A stretch of 64,000 nt of DNA from positions 1 through 64,000 of the forward strand of contig NZ_JAJQPD010000007.1 of NCBI RefSeq assembly GCF_021228295.1, in the 5' to 3' direction. Under the pieces are notes generated by a model that saw only the letters and a program-made list of their open reading frames with translations, was not told where the DNA came from and did not search any database. Below are positions 17,101 through 25,133 of the stretch, piece by piece; the first letter of the stretch is position 1, and every line of letters begins with the position of its first letter. This DNA comes from Agromyces humatus. GTDB lineage: Bacteria; Actinomycetota; Actinomycetes; Actinomycetales; Microbacteriaceae. The translations under genes and the position numbers were made by a program.

Positions 17101-17666
17101 ATCCGATCGCCTCGGCTCGTCGGCTCGAAGGCGTCGCCGCCGGGCTCACCGCCGTGCCGATCGCGCATGTCGGCAACAGCACGGCGTCGCCCGAAGAGGC
17201 CGAGGTCGTCGTCGAGATCGTGCGCTCACTGCTCGGGCGCCCATGGTCAGAGGCGGTCGAGACGGCCGCCGGGCCCATGCCCGCTTCCGCGCGACCGCTC
17301 ACCCAGACCGACCTCATCGTCGTCACTCCCTACAACGCGCAACTCGCGACGGTGCGCTCGGCGCTCGACGTCGCGGGTTACATCGATGTGCCGGTCGGCA
17401 CGGTCGACAAGTTCCAGGGCCAAGAGGCGGTCGTCTCGATCGTGTCGCTCGCTGCGTCGTCGGCCGACGACGTGCCGCGCGGCCTCGAGTTCCTGCTGTT
17501 GAAGAACCGGCTCAACGTGGCGATCTCGCGCGCGAAGTGGGCGGCCTACCTCGTCTACTCGCCCGCCCTGCTCGACGGGTTGCCCCGCCGGGCCGAGGGC
17601 GTCGCCCAGCTGAGCTCGTTCATCCGTCTCGTGGGAGCTGAACTGCCCGCCCGCGTCGGCGCCTGA
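14118..17666 (+). CDS. TM0106-type RecB-like nuclease fused to an SF1 helicase
   Basis: 1182 residues. Three parts: an N-terminal PD-(D/E)XK RecB-like nuclease (about 1-300, with DGRYRVQDSKLARHARVTALLQLAAYAEQL and Cys-containing CPTCELEV), a predicted RNase H-like exonuclease (about 330-560, DLFFDFEGDPLYTEGDGTRW, later YNEYDCLSTLRLRDWL), and a C-terminal Upf1-like SF1 helicase: Walker A QGPPGTGKTYMASHV, Walker B LLVIDEAGQFSLAS, GDPQQLPQVSQ, LAESRRMHPDV, VTPYNAQL, VGTVDKFQGQEA, LNVAISRAKW. The ATG at 14118 follows a GGAAGGGGG site 7 bp upstream. Role likely DNA or RNA processing/repair; not proven for the family. Confidence 0.88.
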   Translation: MYLLDGSVVTSASDLKKASECEFAFLRELDVKLGRDTLFEAAGDAMMARAGQLGNEHERRVLERYRGVFGSAVVEIEQPSVRDADAVAAAVAATVTALEAGAPVVYQATFAEDGFIGFADFIVRQPDGRYRVQDSKLARHARVTALLQLAAYAEQLDRLGIACDDQVELLLGDGTTSTHRRDDITPVYLNRVARLRELIDDRVADTGPVAWGDPRYHHDGRCPTCELEVQAHRDVLMVGGLRVTQREHLAAAGITTIDELASSVDPVPHVLDATLDGLREQARLQLRAESAQLAAEAAGTRSPDDPPLPPPVSVREARALAAIPEPSPGDLFFDFEGDPLYTEGDGTRWNLDYLWGMVDTAEHYTSFWAHSFAEERDALVRFMEFVKLRRAVHPDLHIYHYASYERTHLTSIAARHGVCEADVDQLLADGVLVDLYPIVKRAVRVGSRSYSIKKLEPLYMGEAEQREADVKSGGDSITEYVRARELADSGRAEAATEAQAILDDLADYNEYDCLSTLRLRDWLLDVARREGVPSVPMQALIEQADGKVYEPSPLAALLRELAGPADPSRDADRTALALSAASIDYHAREAKSFWWSHFLRTDQPVEAWHDHRDVLVVDPLASRETQAWHSEPRWNNSRREVLLTGDIAPGSRFSPGSDVFLLYEWPAPFPARSLRPGQRDSTDAVILEVTEAGVLVEERGVAGATWSALPMAITPGRPPNTDALRDAIASWADPIPGAQPRLPLNPAMDVLRRLAPRAAGGLVPHEPGVEYVDAVVASVRRLEHSYLAVQGPPGTGKTYMASHVIARLVADHGWRIGVVAQSHAVVENVLDAVIGAGLGRERVGKAVKDASDVERFTFTALAKKDHLRQFADDHASHGYVIGGTAWDFCNTKRVARGELDLLVIDEAGQFSLASTIAVSVSARNLLLLGDPQQLPQVSQALHPEPVDTSALGWVADGHEVLPPEFGYFLAESRRMHPDVAAPVSRLSYESALHSHPIASARRLEGVAAGLTAVPIAHVGNSTASPEEAEVVVEIVRSLLGRPWSEAVETAAGPMPASARPLTQTDLIVVTPYNAQLATVRSALDVAGYIDVPVGTVDKFQGQEAVVSIVSLAASSADDVPRGLEFLLLKNRLNVAISRAKWAAYLVYSPALLDGLPRRAEGVAQLSSFIRLVGAELPARVGA

Positions 17667-17675
17667 CCGTGCAGC

Positions 17676-18110
17676 TCAGCCGACGAGCTTCGTCACGATC
17701 GCGGTGATACGGCGCTCGCGCGTCTCGGCGGCCTTCGCCGACTCGACATTCGTCACGTGCGCCTTGCGCGCACTCGGCGAGAGCGCGTCGAATGCGCCAC
17801 GCGCGCCGGGTGCGGCGTCAAGCGCCGCCGAGAGATCGTCTGGCAGCTCGACCGTGCGCGGCGCCGTGTCGACCTCGACGTCGACCGTGATCGGGTCTCC
17901 GCCCTCGATGCCCGTCGCCGCCCGCTTGTCGGAACTGAAGGAGATCATGTACCTGCCGCCCATCACCGCGACGGTGCTTCGGTAGGAGAACCCGTTGACG
18001 GTCACGTGGACCGGCGGCTTGCGTCCGGCGCCGAGCGCCTCGATCACCTCGGGCGGCACCTCGATTCCGGTGTTGTTGCCCGACAGGGTCATCATCGTCT
18101 CGAACCGCAT
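17676..18110 (-). CDS. DUF1905/YdeI-type protein
   Basis: 144 residues. N-terminal DUF1905 beta-barrel (MRFETMMTLSGNNTGIEVPPEVIEALGAGRKPPVHVTVNG) followed by a YdeI/OmdA-like helical tail (PDDLSAALDAAPGARGAFDALSPSARKAHVTNVESAKAAETRERRI). Family proteins are common in actinomycetes; one relative was linked to bacteriocin protection, but the biochemical role is unknown. The ATG at 18110 is the natural domain start. It converges with the nuclease-helicase gene, leaving only 9 bp, and is divergent from the glutaredoxin-like gene. Confidence 0.85.
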   Translation of the reverse strand: MRFETMMTLSGNNTGIEVPPEVIEALGAGRKPPVHVTVNGFSYRSTVAVMGGRYMISFSSDKRAATGIEGGDPITVDVEVDTAPRTVELPDDLSAALDAAPGARGAFDALSPSARKAHVTNVESAKAAETRERRITAIVTKLVG

Positions 18111-18179
18111 GCGCCCGAGTCTGCCACCGTGGACTCGATGCTGGGAATACTGCACAGGGTACCCACGTAGGTTATTGAC

Positions 18180-18461
18180 ATGACTTCCTCCCCTGCGGTC
18201 TCCGACCTGAACCCTGCCCGAATCACCATGTACGGCGCTGAATGGTGCGTCGACTGCCGCCGCTCGAAGGCGCTGCTCGACCGCGAGGGCGTCGACTACG
18301 ACTACGTCGACCTCGAGGTCGTCATCGACGGCGCCGACCGGGCGAAGGCCATCAGCGGCCGCACCCAGATCCCCGTCGTCGTGTTCCCCGACGGCACGCA
18401 CTTCACCGAGCCCACCGACGCCGAGCTCTCCGCGAAGCTCGGTGAGGAGCTCGCGGCGTAA
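18180..18461 (+). CDS. Glutaredoxin-family protein (mycoredoxin-like)
   Basis: 93 residues with a thioredoxin/glutaredoxin fold. Seen: redox motif CVDC in MYGAEWCVDCRRSKALLDREGVDYDYVDLE, the cis-Pro loop RTQIPVVVFPDGTHFTEPTD. Actinomycetes use mycothiol rather than glutathione, and short CxxC glutaredoxin-like proteins of this type act as mycoredoxins; the usual CGYC/CPYC is here CVDC. Starts at ATG 18180, directly after TTATTGAC, so leader length is very short if the promoter is close. Probably monocistronic. Confidence 0.88.
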   Translation: MTSSPAVSDLNPARITMYGAEWCVDCRRSKALLDREGVDYDYVDLEVVIDGADRAKAISGRTQIPVVVFPDGTHFTEPTDAELSAKLGEELAA

Positions 18462-18544
18462 GCGCTGCATGAGCGTTCGGGCTCGACCCGTTCGGATCTC
18501 GTAACAAACGCACCGTGAGGGTGCGCGCGGCGTACAACTGAACC

Positions 18545-18616
18545 ATGCCGTCGATCATCGGGCCCGAAGAATCCTGCGCAGCCTGCGCCGGCTCACACCG
18601 CAGAGGTCGCGCATGA
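18545..18616 (+). CDS. Possible 23-residue leader peptide ORF with CxxC
   Basis: MPSIIGPEESCAACAGSHRR and three more residues. Its TGA overlaps the ATG of the next gene (ATGA at 18613-18616), which would couple translation. It has two Cys in CAAC. Small size makes chance occurrence possible. Confidence 0.3.
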   Translation: MPSIIGPEESCAACAGSHRRGRA

Positions 18617-19176
18617 CGCTCACCCGCATCCTTCCGACGCTTCGGCGTTCGATCCCCGACCCCATCGCCCTCGATCGGTGGCCGAGGGCCACGCGCGCGA
18701 CCGTCGGCGACCTCGAGGTCGGCGGCGTCTCGCTCCTGCGTCTCGCCGACCTCTGCGGCACGCCGGCCGTGCACATCGCGCCCGCATCGGTGCCCGGCTC
18801 GAACGGCACCGTCGCGTCGCCGACGATGCAGGCGGGGGTCGTCGTCGTGCGCGTGGTCGAGGCATCCGAGCATTTCGCCGGCGGCGTGCGCATGCTCACG
18901 CTCGACACCGACCTCGGCGCACTCGACCCGGTGTGGTCCGAGGCGCGCCTCATCGGCCGAGCATCGGTCGCCCGCGCGATCCGCACGCACCTCGGTCCGG
19001 CGCCTGGTCTCCCCACGACGGCGACGGCCGACCTGCCGGCCGACATCGCGAGCGGCGACCTGATCGCGCTCCCCTATGCCGCCCTCACCGACGACGCGGG
19101 GGTCGCCCGCCCGCTGAGCGGCTGGCTTGCGAACGCCGCGACGCCGTCACCCGTTGACGACGTCGCCGGTCGATGA
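18613..19176 (+). CDS. Hypothetical protein, unknown function
   Basis: 187 residues, soluble, no transmembrane helix or signal peptide. Composition and codon use fit a real gene (long, high third-position GC). Short recognisable stretches (SNGTVASPTMQAGVVVVRVV, GVRMLTLDTDLGALDPVWSE) do not point to a family I know. The ATG at 18613 overlaps the stop of a 23-residue ORF. Its last 30 bp overlap the decayed gene on the opposite strand at 19147-19441. Confidence 0.5.
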   Translation: MTLTRILPTLRRSIPDPIALDRWPRATRATVGDLEVGGVSLLRLADLCGTPAVHIAPASVPGSNGTVASPTMQAGVVVVRVVEASEHFAGGVRMLTLDTDLGALDPVWSEARLIGRASVARAIRTHLGPAPGLPTTATADLPADIASGDLIALPYAALTDDAGVARPLSGWLANAATPSPVDDVAGR

Positions 19177-19441
19177 GAGGTCGGCGCGCTCCGTGATCTC
19201 GAGCGCTTCGATGCCGGATGCCTCGAGCACGGCATCGATCGCAGCGCGCGAGCCGGCGACGATCGTCGAGTCCCAGTCGATCTCGCTCACGATCACCCAT
19301 CAGCCGGTCGGCCGCGACCGGGTGGAACACCCGCGCGTACGCCTCGAAGCCGATCGGCACGGCGACGTGCATGTCGCCCGCGTGCGCGGCGACGCGCTCG
19401 GCGAGCCAGGCTCCGCGCGAGACATCCGGCTCCCAGTGCAT
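19147..19441 (-). pseudogene. Decayed gene: N- and C-terminal ends of a conserved actinobacterial protein, middle deleted and frameshifted
   Basis: From ATG 19441 the frame gives MHWEPDVSRGAWLAERVAAH and then MHVAVPIGFEAYARVFHPV, the start of a hypothetical protein family I recall from Microbacteriaceae (several hundred residues when intact). Near 19300 the reading must shift by one base to give VIVSEIDWDSTIVAGSRAAI, DAVLEASGIEALEI and a TGA at 19147, which looks like the C-terminus of the same family. About 98 codons remain. So an internal deletion plus frameshift removed most of the gene. Confidence 0.7.
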
Positions 19442-19482
19442 CAGTAGGCAGTCATCAGCAGGCAATCATCAGCAGGCCGGCA

Positions 19483-20487
19483 TCAGCGCAGCGCGGGCAT
19501 GACCTCGGCGGCGAACAGCTCGAGGCCCGAGCGGTCGTAGGCCGCTTCGGGGTTGTAGATCACGGTGTAGCCGAGCCCGAGTTCACGGCGCTCGTCGAGC
19601 AGCGCGACGATCTCGGCGGGTGTGCCGACGAGCGTGTGCGGGCTGCGGTTGCGGTACTCGCCCATGTAGCGCGCCGTCGCCTCTGAACCGAGGTAGGGCG
19701 CGACCCGCGCCTCGATGCGATCGAGTCGGGCCGCGACATCCGCCGCATCGGTGCCGATCACGGTACGGAACTCGGTCGATCGCGTGATCGACGAGAAGTC
19801 GCGGCCGAGGGCGTCGCAATGCCCGCGCAGCACGTCGCTCTTGTGGGCGAACTCCTCGGACGTGCCGCCGAAGTTCGTGTACGAGGCGTACTTCGCGGCG
19901 ATCTTCAGCGTCACCTTCTCGCCCCCGCCGGCGACCCAGATCGGAATGCCGCCGTGCTGCAGGGGCTGCGGCTGCATGATCGCGCCGTCGACCTGGTAGT
20001 AGGTGCCGTCGAGGGTCGCCTGCCCGGTCGTCCACGCCTGGTGCATGATCTCGACGCCCTCGCGCAGGCGTCCGAGGCGCTCGGGGATCGGGGGGAAGCC
20101 GTAGCCGTAGGCCCGCCACTCGTGCTCGTACCAGCCGCCACCGATGCCCATCTCGAGACGGCCGCCCGAGACGATGTCGACCGTCGCGGCGACCTTCGCG
20201 AGGTAGGCCGGGTTGCGGTAGCTCATGCACGTGCACATCTGGCCGATGCGCACTCGGCTGGTCGATGCGGCGTACGCAGCCATCAGCGACCACGCCTCGT
20301 GCGTCGCCTCGGTGTGCGACGGCGTCGGCACCGTGTGGAAGTGGTCGTACACCCAGATCGTGTCCCACCCCGACCCGGGTGCGTCGGCGTAGGCGGCGAG
20401 CCCGTGCATCACGTTCCAATGGTCGCTGGATTCGATGCCGACGAGGTCGTGACGCCAGCCTTGGGGGACGAACATTCCGAAGCGCAT
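19483..20487 (-). CDS. LLM-class F420-dependent oxidoreductase
   Basis: 334 residues, luciferase-like TIM barrel. Seen: MRFGMFVPQGWRHDL at the N-terminus, SGWDTIWVYDHFHTVP, RIGQMCTCMSYRNPAYLAKVAATVDIVSGGRLEMGIGGGWYEHEW (the F420-phosphate region of this class), and GIPIWVAGGGEKVTLKIAAKY. Typical of TIGR03560-type F420-dependent enzymes; the substrate is unknown. ATG at 20487 is the family start. It is divergent from the small gene at 20593 and lies downstream of the decayed gene on the same strand. Confidence 0.88.
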   Translation of the reverse strand: MRFGMFVPQGWRHDLVGIESSDHWNVMHGLAAYADAPGSGWDTIWVYDHFHTVPTPSHTEATHEAWSLMAAYAASTSRVRIGQMCTCMSYRNPAYLAKVAATVDIVSGGRLEMGIGGGWYEHEWRAYGYGFPPIPERLGRLREGVEIMHQAWTTGQATLDGTYYQVDGAIMQPQPLQHGGIPIWVAGGGEKVTLKIAAKYASYTNFGGTSEEFAHKSDVLRGHCDALGRDFSSITRSTEFRTVIGTDAADVAARLDRIEARVAPYLGSEATARYMGEYRNRSPHTLVGTPAEIVALLDERRELGLGYTVIYNPEAAYDRSGLELFAAEVMPALR

Positions 20488-20592
20488 GGTCGCCAGCCTA
20501 TGACGACGGAACGACTCGAGCGGGGGCTCGCGTTCCTGCGGCTCAGCGCTACCACTGATGACGACCTCGACGCGGCGCCGTACGGTGCGGGG

Positions 20593-20934
20593 ATGACCGA
20601 GATCCATTGCGAAGTCAGTCCCGCCGATTTCGATGCCACGGTCGTCGAGACCTCGGATGCGCGGATCGTGCGCGTCATGGGCCGGGGTGTCTGCCCGACC
20701 CCCGGTTGGCGTGTCGAACTCGTCGCGGCCGCCGGGGGCGTCGACCACCGACCGGAGACCATCGTGCTCGAACTTCGCGAGACGCCGCCGAGGGAATCAC
20801 GGTCGGCGACGCGCTCGCGCGTCTCGTTCGAGGCGATGATCGAGGGTCCGCGCGCTCGCGAAGTCGTCGTCCGCTTCGCGTGGCGCGAAGGCATCACGCT
20901 TCCCCTGCGGGGTCGGGTGCGCTCGTTCGCCTGA
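20593..20934 (+). CDS. Small hypothetical protein
   Basis: 113 residues from ATG 20593 (MTEIHCEVSPADFDATVVE). Predicted beta-rich with Arg-rich C-terminus (REVVVRFAWREGITLPLRGRVRSFA); no signal or helix. I do not recognise a family. GGTGCGGGG precedes the start. A hairpin 4 bp after the stop (20938-20964) supports a real transcript end here. An upstream in-frame ATG near 20500 would overlap the promoter of the LLM gene and is less likely. Confidence 0.5.
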   Translation: MTEIHCEVSPADFDATVVETSDARIVRVMGRGVCPTPGWRVELVAAAGGVDHRPETIVLELRETPPRESRSATRSRVSFEAMIEGPRAREVVVRFAWREGITLPLRGRVRSFA

Positions 20935-20937
20935 AGC

Positions 20938-20964
20938 GCCGGCGACCCCAGCGGGATCGCCGGC
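20938..20964. terminator. Stem-loop between convergent genes
   Basis: GCCGGCGA (20938-20945) pairs with TCGCCGGC (20957-20964), loop 11 nt, followed by CTCCTTG. It sits between the convergent genes ending at 20934 and 20974 and can serve both. Confidence 0.6.
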
Positions 20965-20973
20965 TCCTTGACG

Positions 20974-22158
20974 CTACGTCAGCGCGAACCTGAGCTCGGC
21001 CATCGCCGGGCCCGACCACACGTCGCCGTCGAGGTCGTCGCTGCGCACGGTGACGACCTTGCCGCCCTTCGAGATCACGAGGAGTGCGAGCTGGGGCAAC
21101 AGGTCGCCGGCGTGCGTACCGTCGTGCAGGCTCTCGCCGGCGCCGTTGTCGGTGGCGAACTCGACCGCGCCGGACGCTTGGTCGAGTGTGCCGTTCACCG
21201 ACGTCGTGAAGTCGAACCAGAGCGTGTCGACGGCGCCGTCGGCTGCCAGCCGACCGATCGCCGCGAGGTCGCGCTCGACGCGTCCGGCACTGCCCTCGGT
21301 GAGCCCGTGCAGCGCACTCGCGGCCTCGCTGATGTTGAGTCTTGCGAGTTCCTGTCGCAGTGCCTCGTCGATCTCGGCGGCGCCGAGCCGGTCGGGTGCA
21401 CCCGGCACCGGAACGATACGGCGATGGTTGTGGGCGCGCTCGATGAACTGACTGAGCATGGGCTCGGCCGCGAAGACGAAGAGCGGCACGCGCTCCTCGG
21501 GGTCGCGCACCTGCAACTCCTGCCGCACGGCATCGGCGACGCGCTTCGCGTAGATGTCGAGCGCGGCCGACCGTCGATCATCTTCGCTCATGCCGCGGTC
21601 GCCGTGACCGCCGACGCGTCGGGTGCCGGCGCCGCCCGGCTCGCGGTTCGCGGCCTCGTCGGCGTTCTTCGGCAGCGAAGGATCGACCGGCATCTGCGTG
21701 ACGCGGTCGGTGGGTGTCGCATGCCAGAGCGACCATTCGTTCGCCGAGACGGCGACGGCGTACGCCTCTTGGTCTTGGCTCGGCGCACGCAGCAGCTGCC
21801 CGAGCGTGAAGTGCGACCCGACGTGCACCGCGTCGTCGAGCCGATTGGGAAGCACGAACACCTCACTGCAGTCGGGGCCCACGAAGATCGCGAGTGAGCG
21901 TGAGAGCGCCTCCCACAGGTACGGATCGCCGACGATCGAGTTGCGCTCGGACCGCAGCGCCTCGAGTTCGGCGTTCGATGCCCCAGACGCCTTCACCTGT
22001 TCGATCGCATCATCGAACGCGCTCTTCACGGCCACCGCAGAGCGCTCGCGCTCACTGACGACGGGCGAGGTCGACGCGTAGATCGTGATCGACGGGTGGT
22101 GCGTTCCGGCAAGCGTTGCGAAGTCGGCCGCGGTGGGCAATTGGTAGTGGACGGTCAT
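20974..22158 (-). CDS. Bacterial archaeo-eukaryotic release-factor-like protein (baeRF family 11)
   Basis: 394 residues. The N-terminal half (TLAGTHHPSITIYASTSPVVSERERS, VGDPYLWEALSRSLAIFVGPDCSEVFVLPNRLDDAVHVGSHF) and the C-terminal half (VPLFVFAAEPMLSQFIERAHNHRRIVPVPGAPDRLGAAEIDEALRQELARLN, DTLWFDFTTSVNGTLDQASGAVEFA) match the bacterial relatives of eukaryotic/archaeal release factor 1 described as baeRF family 11. These are thought to act on ribosomes under stress; evidence is mostly computational. ATG at 22158 follows GGGAGGGAACGT. Alone in its strand block; converges with the small gene upstream at 20593. Confidence 0.8.
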   Translation of the reverse strand: MTVHYQLPTAADFATLAGTHHPSITIYASTSPVVSERERSAVAVKSAFDDAIEQVKASGASNAELEALRSERNSIVGDPYLWEALSRSLAIFVGPDCSEVFVLPNRLDDAVHVGSHFTLGQLLRAPSQDQEAYAVAVSANEWSLWHATPTDRVTQMPVDPSLPKNADEAANREPGGAGTRRVGGHGDRGMSEDDRRSAALDIYAKRVADAVRQELQVRDPEERVPLFVFAAEPMLSQFIERAHNHRRIVPVPGAPDRLGAAEIDEALRQELARLNISEAASALHGLTEGSAGRVERDLAAIGRLAADGAVDTLWFDFTTSVNGTLDQASGAVEFATDNGAGESLHDGTHAGDLLPQLALLVISKGGKVVTVRSDDLDGDVWSGPAMAELRFALT

Positions 22159-22233
22159 ACGTTCCCTCCCCGATCGCGCGACGACGATGTCGCTGGCCTC
22201 CAGCCTACGAAGGCATGGAGGCCAGCGACACCC

Positions 22234-23742
22234 CTATCGTGCGACCGGGTGGTTCGACCGCATCACCCCGGTCGGGTCGACCGCGTGCTTCACTGCGCGG
22301 AGCCGCTCGAGCCGTTCACCGAAGAGGCGCTCGGCGGCGAGCTCGTGCTCGGCGAAGTTCAGGTAGTCGAGCGGTGCACGCCACGGTTCGATGCGCGAGA
22401 ACAGACGGCCGAGGGATGCCGCGAGCCCGGCTTCGGCGCCCGGCATCGCGATCCCGACCGCGAAGACGAGATAGTCGGCGTCGAAGCCGGCGGTCACGCC
22501 GGGCGTGGCCGAGCCGGTCTCCTCGGCGCGGGTCTCGGCGACCTCGGGCCGGAGGCCCGCCCCGATGTGGCGGATCTCGGCCGACAGGAGCGTGGTCGAG
22601 GCATCCGGACCCACGGCGGCCAGGAACGCACGCACCGCAGCCGGCGGCAACGCGGTGAGCAGCATGCCGTCGCCGTATCCGGGCGTCGGCCCGGGCGGGT
22701 CCATGTGCAACTGCAGCAGCTCCGCCGTCGGCTGCGGGTGCACGGTGTCGATCTCGGGGCCGAGCGCGCGCAGCGGCGCGAGCAGCTCGTCGACGCGCTC
22801 GGGCGACTCGAGGATCGCGGCCTCGACGACCACGAACGAGCGACCCGAGAGGAACGGGGGAAGGTCGGGCAGCGGCGGGAGCCGAAGCACCCGGCCGACC
22901 GAGGTCACGGAGTCGGGCACGTCGGCGGTCCAGGCGGCCCAGGCCTGCAGCACCTCCTCGGCGCGCTCGATGGGCCAGAACATCGTGCCGGCGATGACCT
23001 CGGGGATCTCGAAGAGCCGGAACTCGAGCGCCGTGACGACGCCGAAGTCGCCCCCGCCGCCCCGCAGCGCCCAGAACAGCTCGGGCTCGTGATCGTCGTC
23101 GACCCGGCGGCGCACGCCGTCGGCCGTGACGAGCTCGATCGCGACGACGTGGTTCGCGGCGACGCCGTAGGTGCGGGCGAGCCAGCTGATGCCGCCGCCG
23201 AGGGTGTATCCGACGACGCCGACATCGTGCGACGACCCGGCGAGCGCGGTCAGTCCGTGCGGAGCAACCGCGGCGACCACGTCGCCCCACTGGGCGCCGG
23301 GCTCGACCCGGGCGAGGCGCCGTTCGACGTCGACCTCGACGCCGCGCAGTTCGTGCGTGCGCAGCAGGATCGCATCCGCGAGGCCGTTGCCCGCAGCGAG
23401 CGGTCCGGCATTGTGGCCGGTGCCCTGCGGCGCCACGGCGAGGCCGAGGCGCTTCGCGACACGCACGGTGTGGGCGATGTCGGCGACGCTCGCGGCGACG
23501 ACGACCGCGGCGGGCCGCTGGTCGACGGCGAGGTTCCATGCCGTGCGGGCCTCGTCCCAGCCGGGATCGGCGGGGGTCAGCACGCGGCCGGCGACGGTGG
23601 CAGCGAGGTTGGCGAGCGTCTCGCGCAGCGAGAGGTCGGTGTCGTCCTCGTGATACCGAGGCGCCTCGAGGATGTCGGTGACGACGGCGTCGACGGAGCG
23701 CTGCGCGGCGCGGTGCGCGGCAGCGGACACAGGGGTGTTCAC
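22234..23742 (-). CDS. FAD-binding oxidoreductase (PCMH/BBE type)
   Basis: 502 residues. N-terminal PCMH-type FAD domain with AVDQRPAAVVVAASVADIAHTVRVAKRLGLAVAPQGTGHNAG and GVVGYTLGGGISWLARTYGVAANHVVAIELVTADG, and a C-terminal berberine-bridge (BBE) segment DYLNFAEHELAAERLFGERLERLRAVKHAVDPTGVMRSNHPV. Such enzymes oxidise alcohols, sugars or alkaloid-like compounds; the substrate here is unknown. The GTG at 23742 is chosen: it is preceded by AAAGGA with 7-8 bp spacing and places the FAD domain at the normal distance. Divergent from the LLM gene at 23990; the 247-bp gap shows no other gene. Confidence 0.88.
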   Translation of the reverse strand: MNTPVSAAAHRAAQRSVDAVVTDILEAPRYHEDDTDLSLRETLANLAATVAGRVLTPADPGWDEARTAWNLAVDQRPAAVVVAASVADIAHTVRVAKRLGLAVAPQGTGHNAGPLAAGNGLADAILLRTHELRGVEVDVERRLARVEPGAQWGDVVAAVAPHGLTALAGSSHDVGVVGYTLGGGISWLARTYGVAANHVVAIELVTADGVRRRVDDDHEPELFWALRGGGGDFGVVTALEFRLFEIPEVIAGTMFWPIERAEEVLQAWAAWTADVPDSVTSVGRVLRLPPLPDLPPFLSGRSFVVVEAAILESPERVDELLAPLRALGPEIDTVHPQPTAELLQLHMDPPGPTPGYGDGMLLTALPPAAVRAFLAAVGPDASTTLLSAEIRHIGAGLRPEVAETRAEETGSATPGVTAGFDADYLVFAVGIAMPGAEAGLAASLGRLFSRIEPWRAPLDYLNFAEHELAAERLFGERLERLRAVKHAVDPTGVMRSNHPVAR

Positions 23743-23989
23743 AGTCAGGTTCCTTTCGGGGATTCGATCGCGGGCCGGGCGGCCGATGGCCGGTACTCGA
23801 CGGCCGGGCGGAATCGCACGGCGCTCGCAACGAGATCCCATCCAATGCCCGGCGCCGATGCGCCGCGTCAGTGAGTCCCCTCCGATCGCGTCAGGGATAG
23901 CCCGCAGCGCCCGCGCGGCCGCCGCAGCCTGCGCCAGGGAGGGGCGGCGCGGCGGAATACCGGATTCCCCGCGGCGGTTGCCCACTGCG

Positions 23990-25045
23990 ATGGACACTCA
24001 GCTGCGACTCTCGGTACTCGACCTCGTTCCCGTACGCTCGGGCCAGACGAGCAGGCAGGCGGTCGCGGCATCCGTTCGCCTCGCGAAGCTCGCCGACCGG
24101 CTCGGGTACGAGCGGTACTGGTTCGCCGAGCACCACAACATGCCGGCCGTCGCCTCGACGACCCCGCCCGTGCTGATCGCATCGATCGCGGCGCAGACCG
24201 AGCGCATCCGGGTCGGATCGGGCGGCGTGATGCTGCCGAACCACGCGCCGCTCGTCGTGGCCGAGCAGTTCGCGGCGCTCGAAGCGCTCGCACCCGGCCG
24301 CATCGACCTCGGCATCGGGCGTGCGCCGGGCAGCGACCCCGTGATCACACAGCTCCTGCGCATCTCGGGACCGACCGCCGAGGTCGATCGCTTCCCCGAC
24401 CACATCACCGACATCCTGTCGCTGCTCTCGCCCGACGGCGCGACGCTGCGGCTCACGAGCGGGCGTGAGTACCCGATCACGGCGACGCCGGCGGCGACGG
24501 ATGTCCCGACGCTGTGGCTGCTCGGATCGAGCGACTACTCGGCCCGCCTGGCCGCGTCGCTGGGCCTGCCGTACGTGTTCGCGAACCACTTCTCGGGTGA
24601 CGGCCTCGAGCGCGCGCTCGAGCTGTACCGCACCGAGTACCGCGCGAGCGAGGCGCACCCTGCGCCCGAGACGTTCCTCACCGTGAACGCGTCGGTCGCG
24701 CCGACCGTCGAGGAGGCGCGGGCGCGAGCGCTCCCGCAGCTCCGGTCGATGGCACGGCTGCGCACCAACCGGCCGATGCGGCCGCTCGAGACCGTCGAGG
24801 AGGCGCAGTCGGCGCCCACCGACTCGATCGGCGACGAGGTCATCGCGACGATGGAGAAGCGCTGGATCATCGCGGACGCGGCGGGGGCCGCGACCGAGCT
24901 GCGCCGACTCGCGGTGCGCCACGGCATCGGCGAGATCATGGTGTCGCCCATCGGCGGGTCGTACGACGGCGAACCCACCGACGCGACACCGGGCCGGGAG
25001 CAGACCCTCGAGCTGCTCGCCGCTGAGCTTCCGCCGGTCGAGTAG
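23990..25045 (+). CDS. LLM-class flavin-dependent oxidoreductase (LuxAB-like)
   Basis: 351 residues. Luciferase-like monooxygenase fold: LRLSVLDLVPVRSGQTSRQA, ADRLGYERYWFAEHHNMPAVASTTPPVLIASIAAQTERIRVGSGGVMLPNHAPLVVAEQFAALEALAPGRIDLGIGRAPG, which are the landmarks of the 'MsnO8'-type family. FMN-dependent by family; substrate unknown. ATG at 23990; upstream in-frame extension is unlike protein. The stop codon lies in CCGGTCGAGTAG, the start of a REP-like element, so the last residues PPVE derive from it. Confidence 0.88.
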   Translation: MDTQLRLSVLDLVPVRSGQTSRQAVAASVRLAKLADRLGYERYWFAEHHNMPAVASTTPPVLIASIAAQTERIRVGSGGVMLPNHAPLVVAEQFAALEALAPGRIDLGIGRAPGSDPVITQLLRISGPTAEVDRFPDHITDILSLLSPDGATLRLTSGREYPITATPAATDVPTLWLLGSSDYSARLAASLGLPYVFANHFSGDGLERALELYRTEYRASEAHPAPETFLTVNASVAPTVEEARARALPQLRSMARLRTNRPMRPLETVEEAQSAPTDSIGDEVIATMEKRWIIADAAGAATELRRLAVRHGIGEIMVSPIGGSYDGEPTDATPGREQTLELLAAELPPVE

Positions 25046-25057
25046 CGGCGAACCCGC

Positions 25058-25073
25058 TTCAGGCTCGCTTCAG
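25058..25073 (+). promoter_or_regulatory. Direct repeat TTCAG-N6-TTCAG upstream of the response regulator
   Basis: TTCAGGCTCGCTTCAG; the two TTCAG half-sites start 11 bp apart, one helical turn, as OmpR/PhoB-type regulators bind. An almost identical sequence precedes the PepSY gene at 27211. Confidence 0.65.
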
Positions 25074-25133
25074 CGCAACCCCGCCAAGATGGGCGGCATC
25101 GGCCAAGATGGGTTCACCGGAAGGGAGTCCGCG

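Noticed and set aside
22096-23874. 592-codon plus-strand open frame over the FAD oxidoreductase
   Set aside because: Arg/Gly/Asp-rich shadow; the minus strand has clear PCMH and BBE motifs.
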